Source of the DNA: Plasmodium brasilianum
Taxonomy: Eukaryota; Apicomplexa; Aconoidasida; Haemosporida; Plasmodiidae
Direction: 5' to 3'
Assembly: GCF_023973825.1 (NCBI RefSeq)
Contig: NC_090125.1
Span: 1,944,928 to 2,008,927, forward strand
Length of the DNA stretch: 64,000 nt
The notes under the pieces: generated by a model
Databases searched by the model: none
Told to the model about the DNA's origin: nothing
Seen by the model: the letters and a program-made list of their open reading frames with translations, nothing else
Made by a program: the position numbers and the translations under genes
Shown here: one piece after another, positions 41,636-53,953 of the stretch
How the letters are laid out: each line of letters starts with the position of its first letter
Position numbering within the stretch: the stretch's first letter is position 1

Positions 41636-43600
41636 TTTTACCAAATCTAAAATGTAAAAATAAAGGCGAAAAATATGAACAATTGTACAGGTACAAATTT
41701 TATCTGCTGAAATTTCTTTTACACATGGTTTCGCATAAATGTGCATGTGTATACATATACATATATACGTACGACCAATATGTGTGATTAAACAGTACTG
41801 TATGTATATATCACAACAATGTAACATATATATGGTATACAAAAAAAACTATATTAACATACATGACTACAATATTTGCTTAATATAAAAGTATAAATAT
41901 ATATATTTATACATTCATATATATTTACTTATTTAGTCATTCATGCACGTGACTTATATTAACAACATTAAAAATATAGATAGGTGTAATAACAACATAT
42001 AAGCGAAATGCATCCGCATAATTTTGATCTCTCCTTCGCGTTAATTTTTTACAGAGCGCGTATGTACTATGTAAAAACACAATTTTTAACAACTATTTTA
42101 TAATATATAAAAAATACCATTAGATAAAGATATATGTAAAATTAAAAATATAAAAATGCTTTAGTATTTCTTCTTTTCTTTTTCTTATTTTTTTTTAATT
42201 TTTTTTTTTTTTAACATATATATATTACCTGTATATAAATAATATAGCTTTTTAAAAGGATACTAATTATTGAATAAAAGGATTAAATGTATGTGGAATA
42301 TTCCTTTAAATGTATATATTTGCTTCTTTAACAATTTTATTTTTTCAAAATTTAAAAATAAAAAAATTGCATATAAAATGTACGTAAATAAGTAATACTG
42401 CAAATTATTGTACACTTAAATGTAAATATATTATATCTATATATAATTTGTTTTAGTATATTATAAGTACTGTAATAAAAAATAAAAAAAAGATAATAAT
42501 TATAAATATAAATTGTTAACAATAAAATATATATTATATACTCATAATATATATAATAAAATATATGTACATTATAATTAAATAATATTTTTATGATGCA
42601 ATTTTTATAACTATATATTATTATATTTTTTTATTATATACATTTCTTTCACTTGGGCTTTCGTGTAGTAATACGTACATACATACATAAATATATAATA
42701 TATATATATATTTTATTAAAAACAAAACTTTATGAAATTTATATATATATAAATTATATATATTATATATATATATATATGTTTTACTTTTTTTTTTTAT
42801 ACATGGCAAATAGTATAAAATATTTTGTACGTTTAGTTAGATATTAATAATCTATACATGTGAAATATAAACTTTTAATTATTATGTTAAATGGAAAATC
42901 TATGTTTTTATTTTTTAATTTAAATAAAAAATTTTTGTGTTATTTTATTTATTATCATTTTTCAAAAAAATTTTATTAATACATAAATAGCAAAAAAAAA
43001 AAAAAAAAAAAAAAACCAGCGGTTTTTATACGTATGTGCTGTAAAAATTAGGTACATCAAGTATACTACATATATATATATATACATAAATATACATAGT
43101 GTAATGAGTCAAAATCTTAATTTTATATGTAAAAATAAATATTAATTTTTTAGTGCAATTTTACAGTACCATCTTCGATGATTATAAAGTAAAATTGTCA
43201 AATCTTTAATTGATATTCAGAAAGCAACACTTTAAATGTAGGCAGTAAACTAATAAAGCAATGTCAAATATTTATATATTATATCCATATGACAAAAGTA
43301 TATAAGCATATATAAACATATATATATACATATGTATACATATGAGCCCATTGATTACTGTTCGGTGAGAAAAAATATTGCGCTATAATTTGGTATCCGT
43401 TACATAATGATCATTATTTTAGTATTTTTCAATATATGTATGTATATGTATATATTATATAATTACCTTTGGATTGTATTTTTACCATAAAAATACCTAG
43501 CAATATTTTTTTTGTGTTCATAAATTTGAAAAGAAAAAAATGAGGTATTCGGGGAAGAAAAAAAAATCATAATTATAAAATTTAAAAAAAAAAGCTAAAA
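41636..43600. other. eIF4A upstream region
   Basis: Extremely AT-rich, especially 42350-42620, with (TA)n near 42690 and 42750-42780, poly(T) at 42197-42212 and poly(A) at 42991-43014. Presumed promoter and 5' UTR of eIF4A. It is too short and too GC-interrupted to look like a Plasmodium centromere. No gene seen. Confidence 0.6.
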
Positions 43601-43679
43601 TATAAAGAAGTGAAAATATTAAATAAACCAAAAAAAAAAAAAAAAAAAAAAATAGCTTTTATTAAAAAAAGTAACACAA

Positions 43680-44205
43680 CTGTTTGAAACACAGCCCTAG
43701 GGGGCATAATAAACTTCTTAAACGCGATTTCTAAAATTTGTATAGTAAAATAAAAATTATTTTCACCGATTTACACTTATTTTCCCCAAACTATGGATGA
43801 TGTTATTGAAATTTACATCATTGATTTCATAGCATTGTCTAAATGTATATGTAAACTCTTTTCATCAACTATATTTCAGTTTTTTATTTTATTGCCAAAG
43901 AAACGGTAAAATAAAATAACAGATTTCACTGTTATACTGTGTTGTAACTCTTTTTTCAAAAAAAAAATAAAGGGTATAGAAAGGTAAAATTAGTATGTAT
44001 ATACATATAAAATATAATTAAATTATTCATAAATTATGGAATAATTGGATTTTTGAAAAAAAATGTTCAAGAAAGATATTTCTTACCCCTTTCAAAACAT
44101 ATAAGCTTATATCTCTATAGGAAATATATGCTATATATCTTATGTATTTATGTTACTAATGATAGGAGTAAAAGGTGGTCTTTTTCTCACCTCCATTTAA
44201 TGCAT
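43680..44205. other. Less AT-rich patch with coding-like segments on both strands
   Basis: Minus strand: a phase-1-compatible exon candidate near 43880-43825 reads VDEKSLHIHLDNAMKSM between an acceptor TATAG and donor GTAAAT; another near 43736-43660 contains EIAFKKFIMPPRAVFQTVV; a possible start near 44194 gives MEVRKRPPFTPIIS. Plus strand: a 38-codon ATG frame at 43793-43909 begins MDDVIEIYIIDFIALSK. I cannot build one consistent gene model, so strand and even coding nature are open. Confidence 0.2.
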
Positions 44206-44899
44206 TATTTTTTTCCCTTTACGCTTTCCCCACGCCTTCACTTTTTCATGCACTCATTTTCTACCTCTTTCCTTCACTTTTGCTTTCACTTTCACTTTTT
44301 GCCTTCACCCTTTCCCTCACTTTCTCCTTAATTCTTTTCCGTATTCTTTACTTCATTTGTGCCGCCATATTTTCCTCCAATGTTTTCAGTTTTGTATTAT
44401 ATTAAAAATTTTTTTTTTCATATTTCGTTTCTTTATAAATTACAAAAAAAAAATTAAAGTGAATTGAAGTTACGGAAGTATGATTTAACTTTGGGGGGAA
44501 AAACGATAAATTAAATTAAAATAAATTAAATTAACATGAAGTAAAAATAAAATAAGTTAAAATGAAGTTAAAATTAATTAAGTTAAAATGAAATAAAATT
44601 TGTGTTTAAAAATTTGAATATTTTAAATACGTTCATAACGCACATAATACATGCTATATATATGAACGAATAAAAGGAAAAGAAGCAACACACAATGTCG
44701 TATATAGTGTAAGTACATGTGAGCATAAATTTACATATACATACATACAAATATACGTATATATACATACGTAGATATACACATATGCATAAACATGCGC
44801 AAACACTTGTAAATACGTAAATTTGTGTATACTTGTGCGCATAGATGTAATCTGTAAAAACAGGGGTTAACACCCTACCCCTTAGGGGCATCTGCAAAC

Positions 44900-47800
44900 T
44901 CATTTTTTTGAAAAAACACGAAAACATCTTGAAAAAATATTTTCATTCTTCATATTGTATTGAAAATTTTCAAGGGAGAAATTACAAGAATCAATGTTAA
45001 AAATATGATGGTTTTTAGATGATAAACTTTGAAAAGAATTTATATGCTTTAGTAGGGATGCTTCGCTCGTACATTTTTTATACAAATAAAAAGCAATAGA
45101 TGGGAGGTTAAGAATAATGGTAGTAATTATAACATTTATAAAGAAAGTAGAATTTATGTAGAAGTAGATAAAATGAAATTCATTTAAGATAACTAAAATT
45201 ATAAAATAACAAACCACAAATAGCACATATAATACTACAAGTATAATAAAATTAGAGCCACTATTGTTTAATAAAAACAAAGACTGTAACAAATGCGTAA
45301 GAAATAATGTTGTTAATGCATATATTTCATAATTTAAGTCTAAAATGAAATAGTAACTTAAAAGAAATAGTAAGGAGGCTTGATATAAAGATACACATAG
45401 TACTTTAAAAAATCCTTTTAAAGAAAAAAAATATTGCTTTAAATGTTTATAAATCATTGCATTCTTTCTTAACACATTTATATGACTGCTGTGAGTAGGG
45501 TAATTTATATCATTATTTTGTAATAGTTCAATTGTTATAACCGAAATAGTAGAAAATAAAAGAAAATACCATAATAACAAAATATTCGAAAAAATGGATA
45601 ATCGAGATTTAAAAAAGTAAGAGAAATAAAACTGTAAAAACATTAAGGATGATCCTCTATAATAAATAGTCTTAAGAAAGGAATTAAAATTTATATAAAT
45701 TTTATTACCATACAAAAAAAATATCGTTGCTAAGTCTTCGAAACATGATATCTTTATATGAGCATATAAATTACATATATTATTATTTGAATTATTAATT
45801 ATTATGGATATATCAGATTCATTAAACATATTAAAGTCCTTCACATTGTTACCGATTGAGCATATACCAAATGTTGTATTATTTTTTAAACACCTTGCAA
45901 CCATACCCTTTTGAATAGCATTGCATCGGTAAAATAAAACACACCTTGAATTTTGTAAGGCTTTTATAAATTCCTTTTCTTCATATTTTAAATAATAATC
46001 CAATATATCGCCCTTAACTATATACACGACGTTCTCTGTGTCAGCAGCATATCTCTCATTCGGCTCCGTTTGTAGACTACGTTTTTTCCCCCTTTTCTCA
46101 GCCGTTTTTGCTGCTCGTTTTGTGGCCCATTTTACGGCCATTTTTTCATCCCCTTTTTCGGCCCATTTTATTCCTCCCCGTGTGAATGCATGATTAAATT
46201 TGCATAGCATCATCTTTAATACATCGCGCAATTTTTCCACCTGCTCCTCGTGAATGCATTTTTTTGAGCTACTGTTAAATATTTTCCGTTTCGTCATATT
46301 GTCAACCGTAGCACCTTTTTCAAAAATGCTTCTTATTTCCTCCTTTGTACATTCCATGTTTTCAGTTATAAAGGGCGTTTTCATTTTCTCTGCAGTACTG
46401 CTGCTGCCACTGCTGTTACGGCTAATGGTGCTACCATGACCAATATTATTTAAAAAGAAGTTAGTTCCATTAATTGTAATGCAAGATATCATACATGCGG
46501 AATTGGTACTGCACTTATTGGTAGCGTATACGGAGGGGGAAGTAACCGTTTTTAGATATGAATTAGATTGAACCAATGCAATTTTTTTCGTTTTTTTATC
46601 TGGCTTTATCATCCTATAAGTACTATTACAATAGTTAGATCCCACATTTATTCTTCCCATATCAGACGTTTTTCTTCTTATTATTAGTCCTCTATCAAGT
46701 GAAGAGCTTAATTGTGAGTCATAGCAACTTATATTGCTGCATACGCGATTATTAGAAAGTGTTCTATACAATTCTTCATTATCACTTAACATATATATTA
46801 ACTTTTTTTTATTTAAATAGCAAAAAAAATTATTTGCATTAACTAAGTTCAGTGTAGTCGTGACGGATATAATATTTTCCTTACTATCACCAGACAAAAC
46901 CCACGTTTTAATATTTGCCTTTTTAAATATATCTATACATTTTTTTGCATTTTCTTGAATCTCTTCCTTAAAAGTTATAATGGATAATATTTTCATATTC
47001 TTGTTAAATATATTTTTAAAATATTCTTTTTTACTAATTTGGTTACTATTCTTTTTTACATATATATCATATTCGTCTTGTGTAATTTCTTTATAAGCAA
47101 AGACTAATATACGATGCCCATGCATAAAATAAGGTTTGCATATTTTTGCTAATTTTTTTTTATCTTCTATCTTTGTCAAAGAAACAATAATTTTTTCATA
47201 AGGACTTTTTATCAAATTAAAAATTTTACCGTTATAAGATATAAGGGAGCACACCATTTGGTTGTGATAATCGAATTGTACGTGATCTAATATTTCAAAA
47301 TTATACATTTTTATATTATTATTTCTGCTTCCTTCGTCCCCTTTGTAATGTGTACAATACTGATCATTATTTCTGGGGTATCTTTCAGTCTTACTACTTC
47401 TACCGCTGCTACTACTTGTACTTCTTTCTTTCCTCGAAGTACATGAATCATTGCCAGAGTCAAGATCCATATATTCCCTTACCCCGAAATCCCTACACTT
47501 AAATACCCCCATGCCAACTTTGTCTGCTACGTTTGAAAACTTGAAAATGTTCTCCTTTTGCAACGAGTTTTTGAAATACATGTATTTTTTCCTTCCCCTC
47601 TGACTATTTTTATTATTATGCAATTTTTTTATTGTCTTATAGTCATACTTATTAAAATCAGCATATACCTTTTTTTTTTTTGTGTTTTTAATTTTATTTT
47701 GCTTATCCATAGAATTGTAAATCCCTATAACCACGTTAGATGCATCTGTATGTAGAACATGCATACCGTTATATTTCAAAAAATTTATTAGCAAATTTTC

Positions 47801-50800
47801 TTCAATTATTTTAGAGTAAAAAAAGGAGCTACGCCTGTTCTGAGGCTTACAAGACACTTTCTTCTTTTTCCTATTTGTTATTGTTGTACTGTTACAAAAG
47901 AGTATGCATAAGAATGTTAAAAAAATTTTATTTATTTCTTCTCTAGTGTAACTTAATATTTTTTGAAGCACTCTTTTGTTTTGCTCATGTTTCTTTTGCC
48001 ATTTAGTATTATTGTTATTTTTTCCTTTGCTAATGCTATTGCTATTGCAATTTTTCTTCATATTCTCAATGTAAAATTTTTTGTTCGCATTTCTCAAAAT
48101 TAGCTCGTTCTTGGTGCTATCACTAATAGATGGGGTCATAAATAGGCTGAAATCTACTAACTCTAAAAAAGCCTTAAAAAACAATATATCATAATTACTA
48201 CTTCCATCTAATACAAATTCGTCGAATAAAAAATGAAGTCTCTTTAGCTTTAAATTGTCTTTAGTTAAGGTCCCTGTTTTGGCACATAAGAGAAAAGAGG
48301 TGTTACAAAATTCATCAATGATGTCGTAGTTCAAAATTTCTGCCTTTTCCATTTTGTAATTTGTGGTTAATATATTATTATACAAACGTCTGCTCATTAT
48401 AAATGTATAAACATTATTAACATAAGGAATATATGAAAATAATAAGAAGAAATAGTTAAGAAATATAACAAAGGTATTCTTTTCAAATATGTGCTCTTCC
48501 AATAAACATAAGATCATACTAAGAGAAAATATAATTATTAAAAACATGTTAAATTTACATTTCACATTATTTTCAATTAATGGAATAGTATTTTTATTAC
48601 TAATTGTGATACTTGTTTTTTTATCACATCCTGTGTAGGTAACTAAGCCATATATATTTCCCCTTATAATTGTACTGCTACACCATAACATATTTTCTAT
48701 TCCTATTTTTTCTTCATATTTTATTGAATGATCTTCTTTCCTCTTATTACATATGCTGTAGGAATAAAGCCTCTTAATACAGTCCACATAAAAATTATTA
48801 TCAAAACTGCTATTATTTAATTTAGGTTTAACCTTATCATCACAAGTTTCATTAACATTGTTCCTTCGACAATTTATTTCTGCCCCTTCTTCACAACACA
48901 TGTTACTAGTACTATTCCTCATACAGCTTGAGTGATATTTACCATGTTTCTCTTCCTCTTCCTCTTCAGACGAATTTTTCATGATATCAGAACATAAGGT
49001 ATCGCATCGAGATATACTGCAATTGTTCAACTGCTCCTTTCTTTCAAAAAATTTGAGTGAGTTCCTTATCAAAAAGTCCAAACAAGCATATGCTCTTTCA
49101 ATATATGTATCTTCAATCAAATAATTAAAAATTTCATTGTAATAATCATTTTCGCTACTCATATTTTTGTAAAACGTCTTTTGCAATGATATTAAGTCGT
49201 TATATATGTTATGAACAAATTCGCTGTAGTTTAGAAAAATCAATAAGCCATTCATTTTGTTAAAATATTTATGAGGTCTTTCAATCATTACTTTTATTTT
49301 GAGTCTAAAGATATCATATATATTCGGTAAATGGCTTGTTAACTTTAAACATTTTTTTATTTTTAAATCTGTATTTCCATCTAAGCTTCTGGAAGACACA
49401 AACACCTTCTTTTCGTCCTTACCACTTTTTAGCAAAATCATATCTGCAGGTGTTTCTTCTCCTTCTTCTAGGTACAAAATGTCTCCTACCTTTTTGAGGA
49501 AAGGGAAGAAAAGAAAAGTTCCGTAAGCGAAGCAATTTAGAGGAACACCATCAGTATTGCGGCAATAAGCGTGCACATAAGTACACATGAACCACACATG
49601 AACCACACATAAGTACACATAAGTACACATGAACCACACATGAACCACACATAAGTACACATAAGTACACATGAATCACACATATACACCTATGCAGCCT
49701 CCGCAAAATACGGCTAACACAAGAAATACCTTTATCCTTGAGCTTGAAACGTCCACCAGACCGACATGAGTTACCCTTTTGTACTTCTTTCCATTTAAGC
49801 CTTTTTGACTTATCAGTTTTTTAGCTATATTATGAATTTCCTTGAAAGCGGACAAAATAAACAAGGTATAGAAACTTGCGGCGACAAATAAATAATTGTT
49901 CGATCTAAAAATGTGTATTTGTTGTAATAGGAAGGATATGGATAGAATGAGAAAGTATAAGTTTTTAAATCTGTTGAGAAGGACTTGAAATATGAAATGG
50001 TGTCTACTTTTATACTGAGCGCAAATGTGATCATTATTATTGTTAATAGGACCACTACGAATAGTACTATGAGTGCTAATGTTATTATTGTTTTTAAAAC
50101 TTGAGTAATTTTTTGTATAATACGCTTTGACAAACTGTTGGTCATATATATTTATTTGATGTATATTATTTTTCTCTGCAATTTTCTCTTTTTTGTTATG
50201 TAAATAAGGCTCTTCATCTTTTTCAGTAATCATAATCTTTTTTATCAAAGATTCATCACTTATGTATAGATTATTTGTAGGGTTAAATGCTTTCAAATTG
50301 TTTATTTTTTTAACAAATGTTTCTTTTGTTTTTTTTATTTCATTGCACTCCTTATAATTCGTTGTAGTATTATAATCTTCTATATTATGAATACAATGTA
50401 CAGTATTCGCTAAATAATTTTTGCAAATTTCAATTATATGTTTATTTGATAAATTGTCTGTAGGTTTATTCAAAAAGATACAACGATCAAAATTGTTTTT
50501 TTTTAAAATAGCTTTATTTTTTCCTAATTCTTTCGACACACGTTTTTGTTCCCCTTTAGACCTTTTGTTTTTCGAAATATAGAAAAAACAAACAAATTTG
50601 AATAGGATACTGATAACCCATTCCATTTTCTTACATAAAAAGGACAAAATAGGAGAGAACAGTGCAGCTATATAAATATTCTTTTTATTTTTACCTGACA
50701 GTTTGTCATCATCATAATATAAACAATTTCTTCTATCCGATTTAACATATATTTTGAAATTACTAGCTTTTTTTTTAATCGTATATATAATATTCTTCAG

Positions 50801-50878
50801 CTCTTTTGCAATTTTATATTCATTCTTTTTTCTCTCTTTTTGTATTTGCACTGCTATGTCTTTAGTATTTGGATTCAT
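44900..50878 (-). CDS. ATP11: P4-type ATPase-like membrane protein with degenerate catalytic motifs (ATP11-like)
   Basis: Two exons, 50878-49730 and 49489-44900, phase 0, join as RIK|VGDILY and give about 1912 residues. The layout is that of phospholipid flippases: an N-terminal CIFLNKPTDNLSNKHI signature, helices M1-M2 (about 300-350), A domain (VGDILYLEEGEETPADMILL), M3-M4 with YIPYVNN, large P/N domains with Asn/Ser/Lys inserts, and six C-terminal helices. Catalytic positions are altered: the DKTGT motif reads AKTGTLT with Ala786 at the phosphorylated Asp; A-domain DGET reads DGNT (Asn422); the hinge GDGANDxxM reads GNNVKDFNM (1596 on); KGA in the N domain is not recognisable. The TGD motif survives as SGD (Asp1251). 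The frame is otherwise intact over 5.7 kb, so it is not a simple pseudogene. By position I match it to P. falciparum ATP11. Confidence 0.85.
49490..49729 (-). other. Intron of the P4-like ATPase, carrying a minisatellite
   Basis: 240-bp intron with donor GGTATTTC and acceptor CTCAAAAAG followed by GTAGGAGAC. About 49570-49680 consists of alternating 10-bp (acataagtac) and 11-bp (acatgaaccac) units. The downstream exon frame stays open back through most of the intron to 49672, so unspliced RNA would not be stopped at once in that frame; the upstream exon frame stops at 49676-49678. Confidence 0.8.
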
Positions 50879-52236
50879 TTCTTTTAAAATGGTACAAAAA
50901 TTCTCATGTTTAGAAATTTATTAGCTCTTCCTGGGAGGAGCTCCGTAAAAATAGTTCACCAAAGAAGAAGGTGGATGTTATCATTTAAAAGAAAAAAAAG
51001 AAAAAATAGGATAAAAATAGGGTAAAAATGGCTATGATAATAAATAAAAGGAGTTAAGTACATTCAAAAGGGGACAAATGAAAATAAATAATAAAAAAGG
51101 AAAGAATGCGAGAGAAAAGGAAAGAGCGTAAAATAAATGAAACGGGTAAAAAAAAAAAAAGAAAGCATGTCATTGTGATAGATAGGGTTCATAATTTCCG
51201 AAAATGAATGAGTTAAATGCGAACTTAGACAGACAAATAAATTAAAAAAAAAAAAAAAAAAGACAAAAAAAAAGTACGAAAGGGTAAGTAGTAAATAAAA
51301 AATTAACATTCGTCATTAAACATTAAACAGGAAGCAATAAATAAAGTCGTTGGGTATAACTAATTACAAGGATTTCTTATACATAACATGTTTAATAATT
51401 ACATCTGAAGGCGTGATACTCTCAAATTACGCAAAATTGGAACTAAAAATATCCGTTTTAATTAAGGCAATACTAATGCGATATGAGGTACACACTTTGG
51501 CATATAATTATTATTACTTTGCCTCTTTCTCCTTAAGACCATGTATTATTTTCTCCCCATTATTTATTTACTTTTTTTGCTTTTTTCTTTACCATTTTTT
51601 ACTTATATTTTTGCATTTTCCTATCCCATTTTTTATTTTATTTTTTTTTTTTTACAGGTCCTACGTATTGCTTTTCATGTGATCTCAATTCATTACTGAA
51701 AAATAAGGATAGTTAAATAGAAAAAATAAAAGTCGTCAAATATATATGGGCATTTGTTCCACTACTTCATTACATAAAAGTGTATATATATATATATATA
51801 TATAGATAGATAGATATAGATATATGTATATAGATAGATATAGATATATGTATATGCATATGCTCACGAAACGAATAAATGTCATCTAAGGTTCTTAACA
51901 GTGAATCTAGAATAAATTATTCTTAAAAGTTAGTAGTCCCTATATAACACTACACTCCTTCCGGCAACTCGTGCTTGGGGGTAAAATTAACAAAAATGAA
52001 AATTATCAAGACAAAGAATAAATAATAGTAAAATAGAGTTGGGGAAGTATGTGCTATTCGTTCTTTTCCTTTTTCATGTAAACACAAATTTGCATATGAA
52101 CGATTTCTATACTAAATTACACCCACTTAACTTTTTTCTAATTATTGAATTTAATTTCGTATTTTACTCGTTGTTATTACCATTACTGATATTGCGATTG
52201 GCATTGTATTTGTATTTGTAATTTTTTTTTTTTTTT
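50879..52236. other. Upstream region of the P4-like ATPase
   Basis: A-rich leader up to 51330, then a less AT-rich patch at 51374-51487 whose plus strand reads CLIITSEGVILSNYAKLELK and could splice (donor GAGGTACAC) to VLRIAFHVISIHY at 51659-51700; no start codon is found. Microsatellite (TA)n(TAGA)n at 51783-51860. A TTG-led Leu/Phe-rich frame near 52039 is not called. Confidence 0.4.
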
Positions 52237-52440
52237 TTACATGTTTATGCCCTTTTGGGAGCTTAAAATTGTACTTGTTTTTAAGTACCTTAAACTGGTA
52301 AAAAATATGTTTAAAATACATAACACTACGACATACTTTACCACTGGTAATGTATAATTTTTTTTACATGTTCTCTTTTCACATTTCCTTTTCTCTTTCG
52401 TTATTGAGAATATTAAGGGAACGCAATTGCAGACAGCCAT
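52237..52440 (-). CDS. Candidate 67-aa protein, unrecognised
   Basis: ATG-initiated frame on the minus strand, begins MAVCNCVPLIFSITKEKRKC, has a hydrophobic stretch KYVVVLCILNIFFTSL and ends at TAA. The patch is less AT-rich than its surroundings. The plus strand here is also coding-like: MFMPFWELKIVLVFKYLKL at 52241-52297 followed by a donor GTAAAA, with an in-frame exon GTQLQTAITVHARTSENLNL from 52418. Only one strand can be right, or neither; chance open frames cannot be excluded. Confidence 0.2.
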   Translation of the reverse strand: MAVCNCVPLIFSITKEKRKCEKRTCKKNYTLPVVKYVVVLCILNIFFTSLRYLKTSTILSSQKGINM

Positions 52441-52479
52441 AACTGTTCATGCAAGAACTTCTGAAAATTTAAACCTGAT

Positions 52480-52896
52480 ATGTGTCCATATATACACATG
52501 CACATATGTTCATATTTTATGTGCACATACATGTATTATATATGTACATATATATAAATATATATGAATATGTACCTGTCAAGATATACACTTAACATGC
52601 GTACAGATGAAGTTAATTTCACATTTTCAACAAAAGGTAATATATATTTATTATATATATATTATATATATATATATATATATATTATATATTTATATAT
52701 TTATACATTATATGCATAAAAGGGGGGAGGACATATAAAGGAATGGCGACTCATACATGTACGTATATACACGCATATGAATATATATGTATATATATTA
52801 TGGGCATGTACTTTAATATTTTATACAATTTTCCCTTTGAAATTCTGTGCAGTTATAAAATAATCCACTGAAGAAATAAAAAATCAGTCATACAAA

Positions 52897-52930
<34 letters not shown>

Positions 52931-53683
52931 AAAAGCAAATAAAAAATTAAGTGGGTATACGAAAAAACAAATGGGTATACAAAAGAACAAATGAATATAC
53001 AAAAAAACAAAAGGACAAAAAAAAAATAAATTGATATACAAAGAAATAATAAGCAAAAAATAAAATGCAAAATAATAAAATAATAAACGAAAAATATTAA
53101 GTTAAAAATAAAATGGAAGCAGTAAAAAATGAGAAAAAAATATTATCAAACGTTTTATTTTTAATGATAAATTTGTGCTATTGTGTTATAATTCGAATAT
53201 TCATTTCCGCTTCGTATTTTAACTCTATTTATTTTTAAAAAAATTTTACTATTTCCTTACTCATTTATTTTCTTTTTTGAAAATTTTTTAAAATTAAGTT
53301 AAATGAGAAAGCGAGTAGCTTATTAATATATGTGAATATAAAACATACATAATACATATACAATACGTATGTATATACAGATATTCGTATGTATATGTGT
53401 ACGTATATGAGTATGTATGTAATTTATATATGATGTATTTGTACTTGATGTATATGTTTATAATGCATATGTATATATGCGAGTGAAAGAAAAAATGTAA
53501 TTTTAAGATAATATATGAAATACATGACGAGCACAAATTTCGAAAAAACTTTAATTTTTTTATAAAGAAAAAAAGAAGAAAATAGGGGAAAAAAGCAAAA
53601 GGGAAGAAAAAAAGTGAAGGGCAAAAAAAAAAAAGGGGAAATAGAAAAGGAAATAGAAAAATAGAGCGAAAAAGAAAATAAAA
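52480..53683. other. Derlin upstream region
   Basis: (TA)n at 52640-52710, a 33-A tract at about 52898-52928, repeated imperfect words aaacaaatgggtatac and aaaagaacaaatgaatatac (about 52945-53045), and a GA/A-rich leader directly before the Derlin ATG. No gene seen. Confidence 0.6.
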
Positions 53684-53922
53684 ATGGTTCAACTAGGTGA
53701 GCTATTAAACACTATTCCCTTAATTACTCGCTTATATCTTATTCTTTCATCAATTTTAATGGTCTTATGCTCGCTTGATATTATATCTCCTTTGAATTTG
53801 TATTTGAATTGGAACTTGGTATTGTCAGAGCATCAGGTACCTTTATTTATGATGTATATTATATATTTTACATTGTAACATAGATAATAGATATACTTTT
53901 CATGTATATGTATATATATATA

Positions 53923-53953
<31 letters not shown>

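Noticed and set aside
42350..43000. Extremely AT-rich block considered as a centromere
   Set aside because: Only a few hundred bases, interrupted by GC and without internal repeat arrays; Plasmodium centromeres are about 2 kb of near-pure AT.
44583..44927. 114-codon minus-strand frame overlapping the ATPase stop
   Set aside because: Consists of the 3' end in another frame plus Tyr/Cys/Ile low complexity from tatatg-rich DNA.
53294..53692. 132-codon minus-strand frame before Derlin
   Set aside because: Antisense of a purine-rich leader; nearly all Phe/Leu/Tyr/Ile.
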